A stretch of DNA of 5,671 nucleotides, taken from contig JASLIH010000511.1 in assembly GCA_030152105.1 (NCBI GenBank), positions 1 through 5,671 on the forward strand. Reading direction: 5' to 3'. The DNA comes from Actinomycetes bacterium (GTDB lineage: Bacteria > Actinomycetota > CALGFH01). The first letter of the stretch is position 1. Every line of letters begins with the position of its first letter. Shown here piece after piece: positions 1 to 5,671 of the stretch. Position numbers and translations under genes: made by a program. Below the pieces are notes generated by a model. That model did no database searches. It saw only the letters and a program-made list of their open reading frames with translations, and was not told the origin of the DNA.

Positions 1-846
1 CTGTCCCAGGACTTCCGCCGCATCGCCATCGCCATGCTGGAGCGGATGGGCATCTCGGTGATGCAGTCCCACCACGAGATCGCCCCCAGCCAGCACGAGA
101 TCGACCTGCGCGAGGCCGACGCCCTGACCATGGCCGACAACGTCATGAGCGCCCGCCTGGTGGTCAAGGAGGCCGCCCTCGAGCAGGGCCTGCACGCCAC
201 CTTCATGCCCAAGCCGCGCGAGGGGGTGGCCGGGTCGGGCATGGACACCCACCTGTCGCTGTACGAGGGCGACCGCAACGCCTTCTACGACCCCGGGCAG
301 GAGGCGAACCTGTCGAAGACGGCCCGCAGCTTCATCGCCGGGCTGCTGGTCCACGCGCCCGAGTACACCGCGGTGACCAGCCAGTGGATCAACTCCTACA
401 AGCGGCTGGTCCCGGGCTTCGACGCCCCCACCCACGTCTGCTGGGCCCAGCGCAACCGCTCGGCCATGGTCAGGGTGGGCGGCTACCGCTCCGACCGGGT
501 CGACGTCGAGGTCCGCTCGCCCGACCCGGCCGCCAACCCCTACCTCGCCTTCGCCGTGCTGCTGGCCGCCGGGATGAAGGGGATCGAGGAGGAGTACGAC
601 CTGCCCCCGGAGGCGGGCGACAACCTCCAGGAGATGACCGAGGCCGAGCGCCGCGCCGCCGGCATCCGCCCCCTGCCCGTCGACCTGCACGAGGCCCTCA
701 CCGCCATGGAGCGGTCCGAGCTGGTCGCCGAGGCCCTCGGCGAGCACGTCTTCGAGTACTTCCTGCGCAACAAGCACCGCGACTGGGACAGCTACCAGCG
801 CTACGTCTCCCCGTTCGAGCGGGAGCGCTACCTGCCCCTGCTGTAG
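1..846 (+). CDS. glnA2: Glutamine synthetase type I, GlnA2-like (5'-truncated by window edge)
   Basis: C-terminal 281 residues of a glutamine synthetase, the cytoplasmic dodecameric enzyme that makes glutamine from glutamate, ammonium and ATP; roughly the first third is outside the window. Reading begins at base 1 in frame 1 and ends at TAG 844-846. Visible family motifs, in order: HHEIAPSQHEIDL (metal-ligand Glu codons at 76 and 97), KPREGVAGSGMDTHLSL (196-260 region), NSYKRLVPGFDAP (391-429), RNRSA, and VEVRSPDPAANPYLAFA with Glu at 508 and Arg at 514. The C-terminal stretch SELVAEALGEHVFEYFLRNK is typical of actinobacterial GlnA2, as is the position just upstream of glnE. Oddities: Asp (244-246) replaces the His of the usual GSGMH motif, Asp (421-423) sits where the flap Glu is expected, and the adenylylation tyrosine is replaced by Gln (628-630). 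Some GlnA2-type proteins in Streptomyces glutamylate polyamines instead of ammonium, so the substrate is uncertain. Family is sure; subtype is likely. Confidence 0.93.
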   Translation: MSQDFRRIAIAMLERMGISVMQSHHEIAPSQHEIDLREADALTMADNVMSARLVVKEAALEQGLHATFMPKPREGVAGSGMDTHLSLYEGDRNAFYDPGQEANLSKTARSFIAGLLVHAPEYTAVTSQWINSYKRLVPGFDAPTHVCWAQRNRSAMVRVGGYRSDRVDVEVRSPDPAANPYLAFAVLLAAGMKGIEEEYDLPPEAGDNLQEMTEAERRAAGIRPLPVDLHEALTAMERSELVAEALGEHVFEYFLRNKHRDWDSYQRYVSPFERERYLPLL

Positions 847-856
847 GCGGGGGCCC

Positions 857-3820
857 ATGGCGCTCTCCACCCTGGCCCGGCTCGGCTTCGACGAGCCCGA
901 GGCGGCCGCCGGCGACCTGAGGCGGCTGGGGGCGTGGCCGCCGGCCGCCGCCCCCGGCGGAGCCCGGCTGCTGGCCGACATCGCCGCCAGCGCCGCCCCC
1001 CAGCTCGCCGCCAGGTCCCTGGCCGCCATCGCCGCCGCCCATCCCGACCCCGACGGCTTCACCGCCCAGCTGCGCCGGCGCCTCGGCTTCCGCCGCCGGC
1101 TGGTCCCGCTGGTCGCGGCCAGCCGCTCGCTCGGGGCCTGGCTGGCCACCCACCCCGAAGAGGCCGACCGGCTGGCCGACGGCCGGCGGTTCGCCGCCCC
1201 CCGGCCCCGGGACGAGCTGGTCGCCGAGGCGGTCGCCACCGCTACCAGCCACGGGGCCGACCCGGCGGTCGGCTGGGACGCCCTGCGCCGGTTCAAGCGC
1301 CGCGAGCTGCTCCGGGTGGCCGTGCGCGACCTGGCCGGCCAGGTGCTGGTCGACGAGGTCGCGGCCGAGCTGGCCGACCTGGCCGACGCCTGCCTGGAGG
1401 CGGCCCTGGTGGTGGCGACCGGCGAGTCCGGCTACGACCCGCCGCCGATGCGCATGGCCGTGCTGGCCATGGGCAAGCTGGGCGGGAGCGAGCTCAACTA
1501 CGTGTCCGACATCGACGTGCTGTTCTGCCACGAGCCGGTTTCCGGGGCCGAGCCCGAGGCGGCCGCCCGGGCCGCCGACCGGGTGGCCCGAGGGGTCATG
1601 CGCGGGCTGTCGGCCGTGACCCCCGAGGGGACCTGCTTCGAGGTCGACGCCAACCTGCGTCCCGAGGGACGCAACGGGCCGCTGTCGCGGACCCTGGGCA
1701 GCTACCTGGCCTACTGGGACCGCTGGGCCCAGCCCTGGGAGCGCCAGGCGCTGATCAAGGTCCGCCCGGCGGCCGGCGACGCCGCCCTGGCCGAGCGGTT
1801 CGTCCAGGAGGCCACCCAGCGGGTCTACCCCGACCGGCTCGACCCGGAGACGGTCCCGGCCGTACGGCGCATGAAGGCTCGGGTCGAGACCTCGGCCAAG
1901 GCCAGGGCCGGGGGCGACCGGCAGGTCAAGCTCGGCCCGGGCGGGCTGCGCGACGTCGAGTTCGCCGTGCAGCTGCTCCAGCTGGTCCACGGCCGCCATG
2001 ACCCGGGCCTGCGGTCCGGCTCGACCCTGGTCGCGCTCGACCGGCTGACCGCCGCCGGGTTCGTCGGCCGGGCCGACGCCGCCCAGCTGGCCGAGGCCTA
2101 CCGGTTCCTGCGGCTGGTCGAGCACCGCCTCCAGCTGGCCAGCGAGCGCCGCACCCACACCATCCCGTCGGGGGAGGAGGCGCGGCGCTGGCTGGCCCGC
2201 ACCCTTGGCTACCGCGACGGGCCGCAGGCGAGCGCCCTGGAGCGCTTCGAGGCCGACCGGCGCCGCCACGCCGTGGCCGTCCGCGGCCTCCACGAGAAGC
2301 TGTTCTACCGGCCGCTGCTGGAGGCGTTCGGGGCGGTCCCGACCGGCCTCGACCCGGAGGGGGCGAGCGAGCGGCTGGCCGCCCTCGGGTTCGCCAACCC
2401 AGGGCGGGCGATGGCGTCGCTGCGGGCCCTCACCTCGGGGCTGTCGCGACGGGCCACGCTCATGCGGGCCATGCTGCCGGTGATGCTGCCCTGGCTGGCC
2501 GAGGCCCCCGACCCCGACGGCGGCCTGGCGGCACTGCGGGAGCTGGCCGAGGCGCTTGGCGACCGGGACGCGTTCTACGGGATGGTCCGGGACAACCCGG
2601 CCGCGGCCGAGCTGCTCTGCACCGTGCTCGGCACCTCGCGGCTGCTCGGCGAGATGCTGGCCCGCCATCCCGAGCTGCTCACGGCCATGGCCGACCAGCA
2701 CCGGCTGGCCGCCACCCGGGGGCCGGCCGAGCTGCTCGCCTCGGCGACGGCGATCGTGACCAGGCACTCGGAGGTGGCGGCGGCCTGGGACGGCCTGCGC
2801 CGGTTCAAGCGCCGCGAGCTGGTCCGGGTGGCCGTGCGCGACCTCACCGGCGACCTCCCGGTCGAGCGCGTCGGGACCGAGCTGTCGGCGATCGCGCAGG
2901 CCTGCCTGGCGGCCGGGCTGCTGATCGCCATGCGCGAGGCCGGGGAGGGGCCGCCGCCGGTCCGCCTGGCCGTGCTGGCCATGGGCAAGCTGGGCGGGAG
3001 CGAGCTCAGCTACACCTCCGACCTGGACGTGCTGTTCTGCCACGAGCCGGTGCCGGGGGCCGACCCCGAGGTGGCCAACCGGGCCGCCGACCGGGTCGTC
3101 CGGGAGCTGCTGCGGGGCCTTTCGGCCGTCACCCCCGAGGGGACCTGCTTCCGGGTCGACCCCAACCTGCGCCCCGAGGGCCGCAACGGGCCGCTGTCGC
3201 GGACCCTTGGCAGCTACCTGGCCTACTGGGACCGCTGGGCCCAGCCGTGGGAGCGCCAGGCCCTCATCAAGGTCCGCCCGGTGGCCGGGGACAGCGAGCT
3301 GGCCGCCCGCTTCTGCGCCGAGGCCGAGGGCCGGGTGTACCGCGAGCCCCTGGACGCGGCCACCGTGGCCGAGGTCCGCCGCATGAAGGCCCGGGTCGAG
3401 TCCGAGCGCCTCCCCGCCGGGGCCGACCCCAAGCTCCACCTCAAGCTGGGCCCGGGCGGCCTGGCCGACGTCGAGTGGACGGCCCAGCTGCTCCAGCTCC
3501 GGACCGGTGGCAGCCACCCCACGGTCCGGGTCCAGGGCACCCTGCCCGCCCTGGAGGAGCTCGCCAGAATCGGCGCCCTCGAGGCCGGTCAGGCCGACTG
3601 GCTGGCCGACGCCTACCGCCTGTGCCAGCGCATCCGCAACCTCGCCTACCTGGTGGCGGGTCGCCCGGTCGAGTCCCTCCCCACCGACCCGGTCGCCCTG
3701 GAACGCCTCGCCCGAGCCATGGGCGAACCCGGCCGCCAACGCCTCCTCGAGGACTACCGCCGCGCCACCCGCCGCGCCCGCCGCATCGTCGACACCCGCT
3801 TCTGGGACGACCCCGGTTGA
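857..3820 (+). CDS. glnE: Bifunctional glutamine synthetase adenylyltransferase / adenylyl-removing enzyme GlnE
   Basis: Cytoplasmic enzyme of 987 aa that adenylylates glutamine synthetase (inactivating it) and removes the AMP by phosphorolysis, under control of glutamine and PII protein. Length matches the family (about 945-995 aa). It has two homologous halves. The N-terminal (adenylyl-removing) half has a nucleotidyltransferase core with G210-S211, D218-x-D220 and a third acidic residue D264, then helical motif LGPGGLRDVEF near 359-369. The C-terminal (adenylyl-transferring) half has S715, D722-x-D724 and D768, then LGPGGLADVEW near 864-874. All metal-binding Asp residues are present in both halves, so both activities should be possible. 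ATG 857 lies 10 bp after the glutamine synthetase stop, with a weak purine-rich AGGCGGGGG (845-853) before it, suggesting translational coupling. The stop TGA at 3818-3820 overlaps the next start. The two cores are unusually alike (see repeat entries). Confidence 0.97.
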   Translation: MALSTLARLGFDEPEAAAGDLRRLGAWPPAAAPGGARLLADIAASAAPQLAARSLAAIAAAHPDPDGFTAQLRRRLGFRRRLVPLVAASRSLGAWLATHPEEADRLADGRRFAAPRPRDELVAEAVATATSHGADPAVGWDALRRFKRRELLRVAVRDLAGQVLVDEVAAELADLADACLEAALVVATGESGYDPPPMRMAVLAMGKLGGSELNYVSDIDVLFCHEPVSGAEPEAAARAADRVARGVMRGLSAVTPEGTCFEVDANLRPEGRNGPLSRTLGSYLAYWDRWAQPWERQALIKVRPAAGDAALAERFVQEATQRVYPDRLDPETVPAVRRMKARVETSAKARAGGDRQVKLGPGGLRDVEFAVQLLQLVHGRHDPGLRSGSTLVALDRLTAAGFVGRADAAQLAEAYRFLRLVEHRLQLASERRTHTIPSGEEARRWLARTLGYRDGPQASALERFEADRRRHAVAVRGLHEKLFYRPLLEAFGAVPTGLDPEGASERLAALGFANPGRAMASLRALTSGLSRRATLMRAMLPVMLPWLAEAPDPDGGLAALRELAEALGDRDAFYGMVRDNPAAAELLCTVLGTSRLLGEMLARHPELLTAMADQHRLAATRGPAELLASATAIVTRHSEVAAAWDGLRRFKRRELVRVAVRDLTGDLPVERVGTELSAIAQACLAAGLLIAMREAGEGPPPVRLAVLAMGKLGGSELSYTSDLDVLFCHEPVPGADPEVANRAADRVVRELLRGLSAVTPEGTCFRVDPNLRPEGRNGPLSRTLGSYLAYWDRWAQPWERQALIKVRPVAGDSELAARFCAEAEGRVYREPLDAATVAEVRRMKARVESERLPAGADPKLHLKLGPGGLADVEWTAQLLQLRTGGSHPTVRVQGTLPALEELARIGALEAGQADWLADAYRLCQRIRNLAYLVAGRPVESLPTDPVALERLARAMGEPGRQRLLEDYRRATRRARRIVDTRFWDDPG
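1274..1780 (+). repeat. Intragenic repeat copy 1 (N-terminal nucleotidyltransferase core of glnE)
   Basis: Codons 140-308 of glnE align without gaps to codons 644-812, at a constant offset of 1512 bases. Hand count: 19/22 residues identical at the start (WD-LRRFKRREL region), 17/39 in the middle, then 94/108 identical from 1457 to 1780. At the DNA level the last 324 bases have 35 mismatches (289/324, 89%), with a first run of 40 identical bases starting at 1457. Identity falls again after 1780 (22/36 residues in the next stretch). Confidence 0.93.
2786..3292 (+). repeat. Intragenic repeat copy 2 (C-terminal nucleotidyltransferase core of glnE)
   Basis: Direct-repeat partner of 1274-1780, covering the adenylyltransferase active site (S715, D722, D724, D768). 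The most similar part is 2969-3292. It includes a run of 39 consecutive identical residues, from the NLRPEG motif through the QPWERQALIKVRP motif. Many differences between copies are synonymous third-base changes, so the copies are old enough to have drifted and are not an assembly duplication. Confidence 0.93.
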
Positions 3821-4734
3821 GCACCGGCGACCCCCTCCTCGTCTGTGTTGGCGACCTGATGGTGGACGTTGCCGTGGAGGCGCCGGCGCTGGCCCGGGGC
3901 GGCGACGTCGCCGGGGCGGTGCGGCTGGGACCGGGGGGGTCGGCGGCGAACGTGGCCGCCTGGGGGGCGGTCGCCGGAGGCAGGGCGCGGCTGGTGGCCG
4001 GGCGGGGGGACGACCTGGCCGGGCGGCTGCTGGCCGCCGCGCTGGAGGAGCGGGGGATCGAGCTGTACCCGCCGGGGCCGGTGGCCGGGAGCAGTGGGGC
4101 CATGCTGGTGGTGATGGAGGCGGGGGAGCGGACCTTCGTGGCCGACCCCGGGGCCAACCTCGGGCTCGGCGAGGGGGACGTGGTCGGCGGGCTGGAGGGG
4201 GCTGGGGCGGTGTTCGTGAGCGGCTACCCGCTGCTGCGCCCGGCGACCCGGGCGGCGGCCATGGCCGCGGCCGCGGCGGCCGGGCGGGCCGGGGTCCCGG
4301 CGGTGGTCGACGCCGCCTCCTGGCCGCTGCTCACCGGCGGTGCGGGCGAGCCGGTGCTGGCCGCGGCCGCCCTGGCCGGGACCCTGCTGGCCAACCGGGA
4401 CGAGGCAGCCGCCCTGGCCGGCCGGCGCGACCCGGCGGAGGCCGGGACCTGGCTGGCCGCGCGGGTCGGGACGGTAGTGGTGAAGTGCGGCCCCGCCGGG
4501 GTGATGGTCTGTGACGGCGACCGGCCGCCGGTGCCCGTCCCGGCCCCGGCGGCGACCGTTGTGGACGTCACCGGCGCCGGCGACGCCTTCGCGGCGGCGT
4601 ACCTGCTGGCCAGGGCCGGCGGGGCCGGCCCGGCCGAGGCGGCCGCCGCCGGGGCCGGCCTGGCCGCCCAGGCCGTGGCCACCAGGGGCGCCTGGCCGGC
4701 ACTGCCTCCCGGCGGCCCTCCGGAGTACCCTTGA
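3817..4734 (+). CDS. psuK: PfkB-family carbohydrate kinase, probable pseudouridine kinase PsuK
   Basis: ATP-dependent sugar/nucleoside kinase of 305 aa, a usual length for the PfkB (ribokinase) family. The N-terminal strand LLVCVGDLMVDV (about residues 7-18) carries the substrate-binding Asp region. The GGSAANVA signature is at residues 40-47, and the C-terminal signature VTGAGDAF contains the catalytic base Asp256. Specificity is not readable from these motifs; pseudouridine kinase is inferred because the next gene is psuG, and this pair performs pseudouridine to pseudouridine 5'-phosphate, then cleavage. Start: TTG 3817 overlaps the glnE TGA as TTGA, giving translational coupling, with a weak GGGACGA (3804-3810) upstream. 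The ATG at 3859 would delete the first conserved strand and is less likely. The protein is very Ala/Gly-rich, with an Ala run around 4252-4283. Its 5' half is strongly G-rich on this strand, unlike the end of glnE. Alternatives: ribokinase, fructokinase or another nucleoside kinase. Confidence 0.85.
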   Translation: MSTGDPLLVCVGDLMVDVAVEAPALARGGDVAGAVRLGPGGSAANVAAWGAVAGGRARLVAGRGDDLAGRLLAAALEERGIELYPPGPVAGSSGAMLVVMEAGERTFVADPGANLGLGEGDVVGGLEGAGAVFVSGYPLLRPATRAAAMAAAAAAGRAGVPAVVDAASWPLLTGGAGEPVLAAAALAGTLLANRDEAAALAGRRDPAEAGTWLAARVGTVVVKCGPAGVMVCDGDRPPVPVPAPAATVVDVTGAGDAFAAAYLLARAGGAGPAEAAAAGAGLAAQAVATRGAWPALPPGGPPEYP

Positions 4735-4781
4735 CGGTCGCCGCCCACCAACCCGACGACCGACAGGGGAACGCATCACTC
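4724..4781 (+). promoter_or_regulatory. psuK-psuG gap: ribosome binding site for psuG and possible weak internal promoter
   Basis: The 47-bp gap (4735-4781) holds AGGGGA at 4765-4770, a plausible Shine-Dalgarno sequence about 11 bases before the psuG ATG. TACCCT at 4726-4731 fits the actinobacterial TAnnnT -10 pattern and overlaps the psuK stop region, but the matching -35 position (about 4702-4708) is poor. A 6-bp inverted repeat, cggtcg (4735-4740) and cgaccg (4757-4762), lies just before the binding site; it has no following T-run, so it is not a terminator. The ribosome binding site is reasonable; the promoter is speculative. Confidence 0.35.
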
Positions 4782-5671
4782 ATGGACAGCCGCATCGTCG
4801 TCGCCGACCGCATCGCCAACGCCAGCGCTGTCGTCGCCCTCGAATCCAGCGTGCTCGCCCAGGGCCTGCCGTCGCCGGCCAACCTCGAGTCGGCCGAGGC
4901 CCAGCAGGCCGCGGTCGTCAAGGCCGACGCCGAGCCGGCCGTCATCGGGGTGATCGCCGGCCGGGTGATCGTCGGCGCCGACCCCCAGGAGGTGCAGGCC
5001 CTGGCCTCGGGGTCGGTCCGCTGGAAGGTGACCGTCCGCGACCTGCCGTACGTGGCCGCCCGCGGCCTTGACGGGGCGACCACGGTCTCGGCGACCGCCT
5101 TCATCGCCGAGGCGGCCGGGATCGGGGTCATGGCCACCGGCGGGATCGGCGGCATCCACTTCGGCGGGGGCGACGTCTCGGCCGACCTGCCCCAGCTGGC
5201 CCGCTCCCGGCTCACCGTCGTCTGCTCGGGGCCCAAGCACGTCGCCGACGCCGCCGCCACCATCGAGTGGCTGGAAACCCACGGGGTGCAGCTGGTCGGC
5301 TACCGCACCGACCGGCTCCCCGGGTTCCTGGCCACCGGCCGGCTGCCCCTGGAGCAGGTCGCCGACGACGTCGCCCAGGTGGTGGAGCTGATCCGGGTCC
5401 GCCAGGCCCTGGGCACCCCGGGGGCTCTGGTGCTCTGCCAGGACCCGCCGGAGGCGGCCGCCATGGACCCCGAGGAGCTGGGGACCCTGGCCGCCGAGGG
5501 CGCCGCCGCCGCCCGCGACGCGGGCGTGTTCGGCAAGGCGCGGACCCCGTTCGAGCTGGACTGGCTGCACCGCCGCACCGGCGGGCGCAGCCTGGTCGCC
5601 AACCTCGCCCTGCTGGAGGCCAACGCCGGGCTGGCCGGGGAGATCGCCACCGGCCTGGCCGCCGCCGGCTG
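4782..5671 (+). CDS. psuG: Pseudouridine-5'-phosphate glycosidase PsuG (right edge of window)
   Basis: Enzyme that breaks the C-C glycosidic bond of pseudouridine 5'-phosphate to give uracil and ribose 5-phosphate (reversible; physiologically catabolic). It belongs to the PsuG/indigoidine synthase A (IndA) family. By alignment from memory to E. coli PsuG, the active-site residues are all kept: Glu21 (VALESS), Lys82 (WKVTVRDLP), His126 (GGIGGIH), Asp135 (SADL), the Schiff-base Lys152 (CSGPKH) and Asn274 (VANLALL). Other family motifs are GATTVSAT and ATGGIGGIH (residues 118-126). ATG 4782 is preceded by AGGGGA and gives a natural N-terminus a few residues before the first strand. There are 296 complete codons against about 312 in E. 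coli, and the window ends with TG in frame, so the next base probably completes a TGA stop; the gene is then essentially whole. An alternative role in pigment or C-nucleoside biosynthesis (IndA) is less likely beside a PfkB kinase. Confidence 0.96.
   Translation, partial: MDSRIVVADRIANASAVVALESSVLAQGLPSPANLESAEAQQAAVVKADAEPAVIGVIAGRVIVGADPQEVQALASGSVRWKVTVRDLPYVAARGLDGATTVSATAFIAEAAGIGVMATGGIGGIHFGGGDVSADLPQLARSRLTVVCSGPKHVADAAATIEWLETHGVQLVGYRTDRLPGFLATGRLPLEQVADDVAQVVELIRVRQALGTPGALVLCQDPPEAAAMDPEELGTLAAEGAAAARDAGVFGKARTPFELDWLHRRTGGRSLVANLALLEANAGLAGEIATGLAAAG

Noticed and set aside
384..920. Overlapping + strand frame across the end of the glutamine synthetase
   Set aside because: Arg/Pro/Gly-rich shadow translation in a second frame; the glutamine synthetase frame is unambiguous.
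698..3739. A 1013-codon open frame on the minus strand covering nearly all of glnE
   Set aside because: It is a product of very high GC and codon periodicity opposite a real gene. Its translation is low-complexity Gly/Pro/Ala/Arg/Gln, shows no family motif, and merely mirrors the internal repeat of glnE.
3247..3816. The psuK frame stays open far upstream, inside glnE, allowing a possible longer or fused protein
   Set aside because: The upstream translation is Pro/Arg/Gly-rich shadow sequence of glnE, and the kinase fold begins right after the TTG at 3817.
4252..4283. GCGGCC-rich palindromic stretch as a possible regulatory or recombination site
   Set aside because: It lies inside psuK and simply encodes a run of alanines with GCG/GCC codons.
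4735..4762. Inverted repeat cggtcg...cgaccg as a terminator between psuK and psuG
   Set aside because: The stem is only 6 bp with a 16-base loop and no T-run; such pairs are expected by chance at this GC content.
3754..4779. Long open frame on the minus strand opposite psuK
   Set aside because: Composition is Arg/Gly/Pro-rich with no recognisable domain, and the + strand frame has clear PfkB signatures.
4776..5570. Long open frame on the minus strand opposite psuG
   Set aside because: It has no domain motif, while the + strand frame keeps every PsuG active-site residue.

Overview
The window is very GC-rich (most 60-base lines are about 75% G+C) and almost fully coding, with four genes all on the + strand. 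The high GC and the gene order, a GlnA2-type glutamine synthetase directly followed by glnE, point to an actinobacterium. That is an inference from synteny and protein similarity recalled from memory; the lineage cannot be resolved further without a search.

Layout: (1) 1-846, the C-terminal 281 residues of a type I glutamine synthetase of the GlnA2 kind, cut by the left edge. (2) 857-3820, a full-length bifunctional glutamine synthetase adenylyltransferase/deadenylylase (GlnE, 987 aa). (3) 3817-4734, a PfkB-family sugar kinase whose TTG start overlaps the glnE stop in a TTGA junction; its neighbour makes pseudouridine kinase (PsuK) the best call. (4) 4782 to the right edge, pseudouridine-5'-phosphate glycosidase (PsuG), apparently complete except for the last base of its stop codon. 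The gaps are 10 bp, an overlap of 4 bp, and 47 bp, so this looks like one transcription unit. No RNA genes, mobile elements, CRISPR arrays or clear terminators were seen.

The first two genes concern glutamine synthesis and its covalent control. The last two form a salvage pathway: PsuK phosphorylates pseudouridine, and PsuG splits pseudouridine 5'-phosphate into uracil and ribose 5-phosphate. Uracil can later yield ammonia, so a nitrogen link is conceivable but not shown here.

Four points deserve a second look. The two nucleotidyltransferase cores of GlnE are 87% identical over 108 residues, far more alike than is usual for the two halves of this enzyme, which suggests intragenic gene conversion. 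The glutamine synthetase has Asp at two positions that are normally a metal-binding His and a catalytic Glu. The same protein lacks the tyrosine that GlnE modifies. Finally, base composition flips sharply from C-rich to G-rich at the glnE/psuK junction. I see no wholly new system; these are departures inside known families.
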